This document shows positions 11,204-21,215 of a DNA stretch of 64,000 nucleotides, one piece after another; the stretch's first letter is position 1, and each line of letters begins with the position of its first letter. The stretch is from Brienomyrus brachyistius (lineage: Eukaryota > Chordata > Actinopteri > Osteoglossiformes > Mormyridae): assembly GCF_023856365.1 (NCBI RefSeq), contig NC_064539.1, forward strand, positions 15,265,519 to 15,329,518. Reading direction: 5' to 3'. The position numbers were made by a program, and so were the translations under genes. The notes under the pieces were generated by a model. It saw nothing but the letters and a program-made list of their open reading frames with translations. It made no database searches and had not been told where the DNA came from.

Positions 11204-11654
11204 TATGAAGGATGCATGAATGGATAGAGAAGAGAAACATAAAAACAATAATGCAGTGATCTGAACATCAGTATGCAGACAGTGAGCATCACACTGGATC
11301 AGTCTCCACTGAAAAGAATATGCATTAAATTTTCATTTTGCCGATGAAATGAGTATTCCTGCAAACATTCAAAAGCCATGGGAAACAAATGGCCATAAAA
11401 TCAACAGAAAATGTGACTCTTCTGAATTCAAGTAAGCTATCGTAAGTCTAAGTTTAGACATAACAGGATTCATTCTGCCCGAAGGGACCATAACAATCTA
11501 TTGAAGAGTAGTTAGCTTGGCCTTCTGGATCCATCCACCTAAAACAACATGCAGTCATAATCTGACAAGTGAAGGCAATGCTCTGCTTTGCCTGTAAGAG
11601 GAATATTAACAGAATATTAACTTATTGGGAATCATCTTTCATTAAGTGCTTTTT

Positions 11655-12055
11655 AGCACATTTGTATGCCTAGTCACTCCATGTAATGCATAAGCAACTA
11701 TTATACATGCTCCCCAACCAACAAATTCTGTATTCTGTATTATAGAACATGAATAAACACATTTGTATTCCTAGTCACACTGTAAAATGTATGACACAAA
11801 AATGCACTCTTCCCAACAAACACAGGCTGCATTTTGTTCCTTATAGCATATATAAAGACATTTGTATGCCTAGGCCCTCCTGTATAATGTATAAACCACT
11901 AGTATACATGCTCTCCCACCAACATATTCTGTATAATGTTTTATATAACACGAATAAACATATTTGTATTCCTAGTCACACTGTCAAATGTATAAGCCAC
12001 TAAAAAACACTCTCCCCAACAAACAGGCTGCAATTTGTTCTATAAAGCACATATT
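11655..12055. repeat. 100-bp tandem repeat, four copies arranged as two dimers
   Basis: The word 'catttgtatgcctag', or its variant with 'attcctag', recurs at about 11657, 11758, 11859 and 11959, so the unit is 100-101 bp. Copies 1 and 3 share 'gtatgcc' and 'tatacatgctc'; copies 2 and 4 share 'gtattcctagtcacactgt' and 'aacaggctgca'-type ends. The array therefore grew by duplicating a roughly 200-bp dimer. Confidence 0.85.
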
Positions 12056-12279
12056 ACAGCGATTATGTACAAGATGGCAAGACTGCTTGTCTTTTGAATC
12101 TGTGTCAGTGTGGAGGTTCCATCAATACTTTTACACTGAGGAACTCACCAGCTTTTGCTGAGATTTGGGAACACAGTTACTGGGAGGAGTTGTGGTGCAT
12201 TCCTTATACATAGGATGTCTTAGAACCTCCTTAATTACGGCAGGGTACCTAACATTAAAATGTAAACTAATACAAATGT
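12056..12279. other. Unassigned DNA
   Basis: No element or coding signal is recognised between the 100-bp array and the GGGCCC-rich repeat. Confidence 0.4.
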
Positions 12280-12430
12280 ACACAGGGGCGCTGCTAAGGA
12301 TTTTGGGCCTCATGAAAAGAATCTTGACAGGGCCCCCAACACAGTTTATTGGGGGCTTCTCAGGGCCCCCTCTCAGTCATGGGCCCCGAGAATCGTCATC
12401 ATTTACCCCCCCATTACAGCACCCCTGAAT
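12280..12430 (-). repeat. GGGCCC-rich dispersed repeat, copy 1
   Basis: Its boundary word 'ggggcgctgctaaggatttt' is the reverse complement of the end of the copy at 21055-21215 ('tctctagcagcgccccct'). Between the ends, several 'gggccc' blocks are spaced 25-45 bases apart in both copies. It is non-coding, and no class is assigned. Confidence 0.6.
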
Positions 12431-14139
12431 GTACATCCATATAGTAGCTCATCCAAGCTGTCAATAATGTTCTTATTGATGGCTGCTCCCAGCCATGGGG
12501 CACCAGCAGAATGAGGGCAAAATTACAAATTACGGGATATTGGATTGACATCAGAGTAAAACAGCCTTCAAAGACTCTGCTGTACAAGCATGCATTTAAC
12601 TGTAATTTTATAACCTTTTCATTCTTTTGATTTCAAGCAACATTTCATCTCCTTGAAGTTCCAAAAGTTCACTAGTTGTCAAGGTCAGTTCTTTGTGCTC
12701 TGTGTGCAGAATCCTGCATGTCTTCTTGTGCTTATTTGTTCCTTCAAAACGGAGTTGGCACTTTTATCCTGTAACACCACTTGCATGCTCAGACTGTAGA
12801 GCTAAATAAGCGGTGAGTGACTTCACTCACCTCCCAATCGCGCCAGGGCTCTAAGAACAAGTTCTTCCACGTGCTGTTTTTGTGCACAGCCCTGACACAT
12901 GGTATCCTGCATGTGCAGAGTCACACGGAAGCAGTGTCAGATCTGGAAGATCCCCAGGTCCTTTCCACCGCAGTCTCTTTAGCACAATGCAGTCTGTGCT
13001 GCTCATGACCTTCATTCACTATAAGCTACGTCAACAACTTGATACAAATTTATTTTTATTACCATATGCATCAGAGTAGCTTGCTGTGCTTTACTACCAA
13101 TTATTAGCACTTATTTATGTGAATGCTAAGACAATGTTCCAAGTCCACTGTATTCTGCTCCTGTGGCTAACCCGAAAAATAATTAATTCTTACTTGTGTA
13201 ACCATGACAGCTCATTTACCTGTATAGAGCATCAGAGCAACCTTCTTGGAGAAGATAGACAGGAGACATCTGTGCTCCACCTGGGCTGCTATCACTTTCA
13301 TAGTACAATATGACCCATCCAACTGCCTGGATTAATTCACTACTTCTCACAGCTCAATTCTTCAGCAGGTTAAATGTCCCTTCCCAAACAATCTGTGTGG
13401 GTCAGCTGAACCATTGAAGCGACGGAGAGGCATGTGGACCATGCTGGCGTTCCCACTGAAATGAGTCAGTACTATCTCATTACACCCCAGAGGCAGAGGG
13501 TGTCCTACAGTACCTCCTACCCCAGGCCCTTCATTTGCTGCCCAGCTGGATGTTCTACCATGAATCTAGTTAAGGCATCACTGAAAAGAATTAGGTGCAG
13601 TTTTCCACACTTGTATGAACCGATGCATCCTTGGTTGCATCTGCAAACTCGGTCTCTGAGGTCTCAGGGGACATTTTCCCTAGCAAAGCAGAAATACAGA
13701 TCTGAAGCCAAAGTTTCTGAGGGTTGAAATTTGCTTGTGAAATTCAGACACGTGGTGAAATGATGTGGTTGCTGGCAAAGCTGTTGGTAGAACACAGGAT
13801 TCTGGCTAGACCACGAACATGCAGATATGATGTAAGCTACGCCACAGTAACTAAGTCATGCTGCTCAGGGTATAGCTGGTGCCTGTGACAACCTACCTCA
13901 AGATACATTTAGCACCAACATGACACAAATGCTACATCTTGCAAGGCTAGGAGGCAAATTTCTGAATAGAATGAGTTCCCTTCTAAGCTTAGACTTAGGT
14001 CTTAATCTCCTTGGCCTGAGCATCATATAGAGCTTTTAAGTTCCTACTGACACCCAGGCCTTAGTCCGCCTAGGTCACCCACCGCCCCCCTAGTCCATCT
14101 GCCTGCCCACCAGTGTCATCCTCCTGCCCATCTACTGAT
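12431..14139. other. Unassigned DNA
   Basis: No gene or known element is recognised. The 97-codon open frame at 13434-13727 has no domain-like motif, and I do not treat it as a gene. Confidence 0.45.
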
Positions 14140-14757
14140 GATAGGAATCATTCCGTATGAACCTGCACTACTCGCCCAATCTGTGTCCCGTTACAGCTCG
14201 ACTCGGGAAGTAGGGATCATCCCGTACGAACCTGCACTACTCACCCAATCTGTGTCCCGGGAAGTAGGGATTATCCCGTATGAACCTGCACTACTCGCCC
14301 AATACATGTCCCATTACAGCCCGACCCGGGAAGTAAGGATCATCCCGTACGAACCTGCACTACTCGCCCAATATGTGTCCCCCGGAAGTAGGGGATACGT
14401 GTTGGAAAATTACAACCCTAACCCTAATCTGCACTACTCGCCCAATACATGTCCCGGGAAGTAGGGATCATCCCGTACGAACTTGCACTACTCGCCGAAT
14501 ACGTGTCCCGCTACAGCCCGACCCGGAAAGTAGGGATCATCCCGTACGAACTTGCACTACTCGCCGAATACCTGTCCCATTACAGCCCGACCCGGAAAGT
14601 AGGGATCATCCCCTATGAACCTGCACTACTCACCGAATACGTGTCCCGTTACAGCCCGACCTGGGAAGTAAGGATCATCCTGTACGAAGCTGCATTACAT
14701 ACTGAATATGTGTCCCATTACAACCCTACCCAGGAAGTAGGGATTATCCTTTGACAA
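14140..14757 (+). repeat. 69-bp minisatellite with 54-bp variants, about ten copies
   Basis: The anchor word 'tagggatcat' (or near variants) starts at 14142, 14211, 14265, 14334, 14389, 14462, 14531, 14600, 14669 and 14738. Spacings are 69, 54, 69, 55, 73, 69, 69, 69 and 69. Short units lack about 15 bases including 'ttacagcccga'. As 69 and 54 are multiples of three, one plus frame stays open over long parts and repeats a 23-residue unit, e.g. EVGIIPYEPALLAQ. The fifth interval contains a telomere-like 'aaccctaaccctaa' at 14414-14427. The translation is an effect of repeat length and I do not call it a gene. Confidence 0.92.
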
Positions 14758-16360
14758 CTTAGTGATGTGGCCTGGCTCGAAGACTACCCGACTAATCGCA
14801 AGAAACTATTTTACCCCATTTACATCGTCACTCCTAAAAGGTGGAATATAATGGATTCGATTTAAATAGGCCCTCGGTTCTGATAGAACCCCAGCAGACC
14901 TCAGTATGCGCTGTCATCAAACAGTGGATACAGTCAATGGATAGTTCAGGGCCTCCAGGTACTCAACATACATCAGATGTATGTTGTTCCTGCCCAGCAA
15001 ATAAATAGTTTTTATTGTATTTTGGTTGTATGAAATTGCTAACTCTTATAAATCCCTAGGTACTGATGTTTCAATTCTTAGCCAGATTAATATACACTAG
15101 AGTGTTAGTGTAAAAGCACTGGACATTGACTGAACCAGCTTCCATTATGTTTTTGCAGCCCCTGAGTAGAATCGGTTAACTGCTCGGGTCCTGCTCATAA
15201 ATGGGCTATATATGGGGAGTTACAGAAATGAATCCTTTTTGTACTTTGCAAAAGTGACAGGATGTGGTATTTTCTGCCACAATGAGAGAAAATTAGAAGC
15301 AGTTGACCTAAATTCAAACCCTTCACTGTACATCACCAATGGTAACAGCATCCCTAACATGAAGCTTGTCAAGGTGGAGAACCAAACTGACAGGTCTATA
15401 TATAAACAAATCATGGTGGAAAACCTGCTTTAGCCTGCAAAAATAAGTTCTTCGAAGTTCATTTTTCAGCAGGACAAAGACAGAGGACACAGCTTGGCAG
15501 TAACAAAATGCGGTAAAGGTCCAGTTGGAGATGATTTGACATCAGGCTAAATGATAATGTCAGAGCAATTTTGTAATATACTTGACAATTCTTTCTTTCA
15601 TGATTCTCTATTAAAATAAAGCACATTGTTGTATCCTCTGTGCTTCAAACTTGAACGATATATATGGCAATAAATAAGGTTTTTAAGACGATACATTTAA
15701 TTATGGTCAATATTGCACTATGCTGCTAATATCCAGAATATATTCAGCTGAAGCAATTTCTCCTCCTGTCTTCTGTCCAGTGCCATCTGGTCATGAGCTC
15801 ACTGCACACTGACAGTACTGACCTGCCTCAATGGCCAATGAAAAGCTACTGCCTGATCCAGTCTCCTGATCCAGCTGTCAGTAGACACCCCTCTGTGGCC
15901 AGTGTAGCGGAGCCAGATTCCCTGTCAATGTCATCAGTAACCAAAACGCTCACATACCTTATGGCTATATTTGTAATTTGTGCTTTTATAAACATTGCAG
16001 TTTTAGAAAAAAATTATAATTAGAAAATTTAGAAAAGTTTTCTTGGAGGAGGGGGGGAATCGACTTTTATGTGCTAATGAGAAATACACAAAAAAATGTC
16101 AGCCTCTAAAAAACAGTATTCAAAGCAGGAATCTAAATGAAATTGCTTGCTATAAAATTGTTGAATTGTGCACTCCTAGGCTAAAGAGAACACACGGCCC
16201 AAACCTATACTGCACAACATTAGGCTTTGGCCCATACAGTATGTTTGCCCAGGAGTGAATGCTATGGCATTACGAGGTGAGCAACACGAAGAACGAAAAT
16301 GTAGCCAGATGGGGTGTGTATCCTTAGCTCACTGTAATGACACGCCAGAGAGCAGGGACA
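14758..16360. other. Unassigned DNA
   Basis: No gene or known element is seen. Open frames at 15212-15433 and 15793-16023 lack recognisable domains. Confidence 0.45.
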
Positions 16361-16475
16361 CTGCAGAGAAAAACAGGCGCTCCGGCCATGACGCAGACAA
16401 AAACAGGCGCTCCGGCCATGACGCAGACAAAAACAGGCGCTCCAGCCATGACGCAGAGAAAACCAGGCGCTCCAG
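16361..16475 (+). repeat. 30-bp minisatellite, nearly four copies
   Basis: The unit is 'caggcgctccggccatgacg' plus 'cagacaaaaa'. It repeats at exact 30-bp spacing (the 'caggcgctcc' word starts at 16374, 16404, 16434 and 16464). A 30-bp unit keeps frame, so both strands show periodic ten-residue translations that should not be taken as proteins. Confidence 0.92.
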
Positions 16476-16944
16476 AAAAAGAACAAGAAGGTGTGGACGG
16501 CTTGTCCTGCTGTTGGCTGATTCTCATCAGAACAAAAGAGACCCCATACAGCTACCCGCCCAAAGTCTGCTCATCACATTTATGTACTCCAGCGAGGACG
16601 TATGTTAAACAGAACGAGTTTCAGGGAGAAACAAAAGGAATGTAAGCTAGTTTGCATTGATATACAAGCATTTCTTTGTCTTTACGTGAAAGCACTCACA
16701 CTTGCTTTTGTTTGATCCATAACTGGTTTCTCTGCTCATTCCCGCTATTACCTTGTACTTCACACCTGTGCAGTAGGTACTGCTATGCATGCAGTAAAAG
16801 CACAGCAAATAAGGCTAATTCATAATCACCCTATAAATGTTTGTTTCAATCGTTATTTTCCAGCAGTTATGTGTGGCAAATGTCTAGTATATAGTTACAG
16901 TATAGTCTAATTCTTTTGATAGAGAAGATGAAATACATGCATTA
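16476..16944. other. Unassigned DNA
   Basis: No gene or known element is recognised between the 30-bp array and the SINE fragment. Confidence 0.4.
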
Positions 16945-17052
16945 AGGGCTTTGCTCAGGGGCTAAATGGTGAATCCATTTTGCATACTGCGGGATTTGAA
17001 CCGACAACTTCCTGATCACGGAAGTGTCCAGACCTGCAGTGCCATACAGTGT
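16945..17052 (-). repeat. SINE family B fragment, head portion
   Basis: The plus strand shows 'agggctttgctcaggggcta' and 'gcgggatttgaaccgacaac' followed by 'ttcctgatcacgg'. The minus strand thus reads a tRNA-like B box ('ggttcaaatcccgc') and the family's spacer. The tail is missing. Confidence 0.7.
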
Positions 17053-17837
17053 TCCAATTCTCTTCTCCATATATTTACACAAGATTCTAACAGGAACTTT
17101 AGATTAATTTAAAACCACCTCTTTAGTACTGAAATTACGTGTGTTTATGGCAGCCTCTGGCATGATGTGATCTGGCAGTGATCTTCATATCTCCCATTAC
17201 TTGTATCTCTTCACTTTGTTTCGATCCGCTCACATACTTGCTTCGCTCTCGAAGGGAACCAAAAACATTTACGTGTTTTTTCCGGATCGGGGGGGCTGCA
17301 ACCCAAGCCCCCACCATGCTGAAGGGTCGACTCTGTCACCTCATGCCCTGGTCTTCTGCAGCACTTTTCTGTAAAGAGCAAATTTGTAGTAAACAGAGAA
17401 AATGCATTCATGTTTTATTATAAGGAAATATTAAATCAGTCAGTCATTCAACAAGTTGCTTATTCTGATGCCAGCACTTACACTCTGTGCAATTACTTGT
17501 GGTCCAGTCCAGTGCCAAAGTAGCTTCGTCCAGCCTGGGTGGTGTGACATGATAGTATTACAGTACTTACTCCATCACCATGCCGTGCATAAAATGGTTT
17601 CAGATTCCCCAAAATTCTACTGGAACATGATTTCTAATCAGACTACCTCCCTCAAACATAATACTATTTATAAATTGACTTTTAGGTTATAGTGATACCT
17701 TGTGTGTAATCTGGTATGGATTGGCCATCTAAAAACATTCTGTCTGTTTGTAGGCCCTAATCGCAGCTTTTGAGAGTGCAAGTCCAAGCTGAGCTTCATT
17801 GTTTCAGCACTTTTTCACTGGATGAAGCTCCCTTCCG
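17053..17837. other. Unassigned DNA
   Basis: No gene or known element is visible before the 76-bp array. Confidence 0.4.
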
Positions 17838-18598
17838 CCAGACCACACAGCACCTCAAACTGTACCAGGACGTGGGATGTGCAGCGGGCTGCCGCCATGC
17901 TTGTACAGATCGCACAGACCGCACGGCACCTCGAGCCGTGCCAGGACATGTGATGTGCAGCGGGCTGCCGCCATGCTTGTACAGACCGCACAGACCACAC
18001 GGCACCTCGAGCCGTGCCAGGACATGTGATGTGCAGCGGGCTGCCGCCATGCTTGTACAGACCGCACAGACCGCACGGCACCTCGAGCCGTGCCAGGACA
18101 TGTGATGTGCAGCGGGCTGCCGCCATGCTTGTACAGATCGCACAGACCGCACGGCACCTCGAGCCGTGCCAGGACGTGGGATGTGCAGCGGGCTGCCGCC
18201 ATGCTTGTACAGATCGCACAGACCACATGGCACCTCGAGCCGTGCAGGACATGTGATGTGCAGCGGGCTGCCGCCATGCTTGTACAGACCGCACAGACCA
18301 CACGGCACCTCGAGCCGTGCCAGGACATGTGATGTGCAGCGGGCTGCCGCCATGCTTGTACAGACCGCACGGCACCTCGAGCCGTGCCAGGACATGTGAT
18401 GTGCAGCGGGCTGCCGCCATGCTTGTACAGATCGCACAGACCGCACGGCACCTCGAGCCGTGCCAGGACGTGGGATGTGCAGCGGGCTGCCGCCATGCTT
18501 GTACAGATCGCACAGACCACACGGCACCTCGAGCCATGCAGGACATGTGATGTGCAGCGGGCTGCCGCCATGCTTGTACAGATCGCCCAGACCAAGCT
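17838..18598. repeat. 76-bp minisatellite with four-unit higher-order structure
   Basis: The anchor 'agcgggctgccgccatgctt' starts at 17883, 17959, 18035, 18111, 18187, 18262, 18338, 18405, 18481 and 18556, so ten units of 75-76 bp with one of 67 bp. A degenerate half unit precedes the first. The marker 'cgtggg' appears at 17871, 18175 and 18469, every fourth unit, and other variants (gatcgc/gaccgc, accgca/accaca) recur in the same order. This shows blocks of four were duplicated together. Each unit carries a hairpin-capable 'cacggc...gccgtg' around CTCGAG. Because 76 is one more than a multiple of three and the unit has no minus-strand stop, all three minus frames stay open for 240-270 codons. 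That is a by-product of the repeat. Confidence 0.95.
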
Positions 18599-21054
18599 AC
18601 CGAGATGCCGTATGACATGCGCATGAGCCTTTATAAATATGAGCTTTTGATAATATTACATGTATTTTCCAGTGTGTTTTCTCAATTAATTTTTCTTAAA
18701 CCATAAATGTAATCTGTACTTTGAATGCTGCCAGCATTTAGAATGAATAACGGCTTTGGTTTATTTCCGCATGCATATAAAAATGGGATGTTTCATTATT
18801 TGTGAATGCTCCACATGGAACTGCATCTCTTTCTTATATTCAGAATTTGTAATTTTGATTTTACAAAATCTATGTATCTATGTATTTAATCTATGTATGT
18901 ATTTTAAAATAAAATGTGTTTTCTAGCATGAACAACTCACACATAAATATGTGTATACATGTGCATATGTATATTTATAACCTTTAGTTTTTTTTCTCGT
19001 ACAGATAATATATATATAGAATACATATAAAAACTCAACATTTGAAATGCAACAGGGCACGTCCCGGTGTTCCATGCTGATGCCCAGAGTGCTATATAAA
19101 CTTTTCTGAGAGTCACATTGATGAGCTGTCAGAAGATGCACCAATTAATGCCAGTTAAAGATGTCAGTTGAAGAGTGAACGCGCAGGGCTAAGAATGTCA
19201 TGCATACTGCGCATTTTTGCTGAGCAAGGAAGTGAAACTCTGCTCAGGTAAATAATAGATGCAGCAGAGGAGCTGGAGAGCTGAACTTGAAGAGACTCCT
19301 TTATATACCTACGCAGCTGGCTGCGCAGACATGCGGGTTGCAGTGCATTCCACACTCCTTCCACTGTGAAAGCCACTCGTTCCCTGACGTTTCATTCTTT
19401 GTAATTGATTTCATATGGTAAAATACTGGTACACCCAAATATTGACATCCTTTCCATTTTTTTTATTCCTTTATCACTAAATATACTTTTTCCCAGATTA
19501 CACTATTTTTAACTGAGTCATTGTTTTATTTTTATTTGCTTCATTTAATTTTAAATTATTAATTTTAATTGTTATCTGAAACCTTTCTTCAATCCATTTT
19601 TAGATTTTGGAGTTTAAGTGAAGATCGTTGGGAACCTTGGATCGGTGATGGTCACTGCCCACAGTGGTTTTTCAGGAGATACCTCAAAAGCATATGGATT
19701 AAATAAAAAAAAAACTGGAGCATCTATACAGTGCAGTGAATAAAACAACAACTGTTTCCAGCAATTTTTCCCAAAGCAGCTCCACAGTTCACTGCACAGG
19801 TGACAGCATGAGAAATTCTGATTCCTGCGGAGGCTGCTAATCTGGTTTAACAGTCCCCCCCCCCCCCCCCACTCCCTAGGTCATTTAACATCAGAGGGAG
19901 AATCCTGAAAAGAAAAGCCAAAGCTAAGCTCATAATTCCCACCTTATCCCTACTACTATCGGCTCCCCAGGACACCCCACCTGACAGAGCTTAAGTGTTT
20001 CCCAAAATATCTCGAAAATCAAACAGGAGATGGCTTTTGTTTTGCTCTTTGGTATGCAGGCCAAAAGGCCGGGCATCGCTTTTCATCTTCTCGCCTGGGA
20101 TGGCGCCCTGCTCTTTGGGTGCTCGGCTTGGCCTTGAAATGACTGCCAAATCGACAGAAGTGTCAGCTGGGTTTATGAGCTGCTGTTATTTACATAATCA
20201 AAGGTTCCTGATGCATATGCATAGGAGCGGAGCAGGGGAACATCAAAGCCAAGCCCGTCATATCATTAAAGTTTCATGGTACAGTACAAGGCACTGCGTG
20301 GGGGGTGTTAATGGCTCCGTTGCTGAGCGGATGCTGAAGACATATGCTGTGTCACAGACAAAGCTGTTGTTCTATGCATTTGACAGTGAGGTCTAAATAT
20401 GTTAGGAATCCATAAATGTGGTGAGGATAACCTTTTACAAAGGTGTCATTGCTGGTTAAAAGACAAAATAGTTTTAGGTATTTCACTGGATGAGATGCTC
20501 TTCATGTGCAGAATCTCTCCATGTGTTTTCAGTTGTAGCAATTATTTCGGTTTGAACAGAACCATAGGCATTACTGTCACTAGAAATAGCTGGGTACCTT
20601 AAGTCAAAGGATGACTTTCTATGGAAAATAAAAATTGCATCAGTTTAACAAACCATTGTCTGGTTTCTGCTGGCAGGTGCCATGTTGCGTACAGAAACAT
20701 GTTTGTCAGTACAGCATCTGTCAGTTTGACATGAAGGTGTCTGTCTAGGAGGTAGAAAAGCTTTTGGTTTATTATGGCACCTTATACTGCCAAAGAGCAG
20801 CCTCAGAGAGCATCATTTGCTGTTATCCTTTTAAAAGAGAAGGTGGAAACTATAGAACAGCCCATATTTTCTCATTCTGGAATATTATGAATACTAGTTC
20901 TAGCACTAATATTAATTTTAATTCTAAAGAATAATTGCACTACCATCAATAAAAATGTGATTTCATTTTTGTATATTCAGTATGACACACATCTAACAGG
21001 CAATCGTCTCTATACTTTTATACTTTGCCTTAATTATTATGTTAAATACTTGGG
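18599..21054. other. Unassigned DNA with a poly-C tract
   Basis: No gene or recognisable transposon. A run of about 16 C lies at 19855-19870. The stretch 20040-20250 has a more even composition and an 'atgcatatgcat' word, but I cannot show that it is functional. Confidence 0.4.
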
Positions 21055-21215
21055 TGTGCTCTATGGGGGGATTTTGGATGATTCGTGGGGCCCCAGAATG
21101 ACAGGGGCCCTAAAACATTTGGAACATAATGGAATTGATCTGGGTTTGGAGGCCCAATATCATACGTGCTCATGGGGCCCAAGTTCTCTAGCAGCGCCCC
21201 CTGTGCTTGAAGCAT
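21055..21215 (+). repeat. GGGCCC-rich dispersed repeat, copy 2
   Basis: It is the opposite-orientation partner of 12280-12430. It begins with a G run in 'tctatggggggattttgg', has blocks 'ggggccc' and 'aggggccct', and ends 'agcagcgccccctgtg'. It is non-coding. Confidence 0.6.

Noticed and set aside
10968..11240. 90-codon minus-strand protein with a Lys run
   Set aside because: It spans the AT and poly-T tracts, so the Lys and Tyr/Ile runs are microsatellite translations.
14414..14427. Interstitial telomere from a chromosome fusion
   Set aside because: Only about two units of ccctaa within a minisatellite. Too short, and better explained as local variation.
16255..16645. Overlapping 117- and 102-codon proteins with NRRSGHDAD-type repeats
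   Set aside because: Created by the 30-bp minisatellite. The two frames and the antisense are all periodic.
17796..18624. Three long minus-strand proteins
   Set aside because: They are one 76-bp repeat read in three frames. Peptides repeat with the unit and there is no start context or domain.
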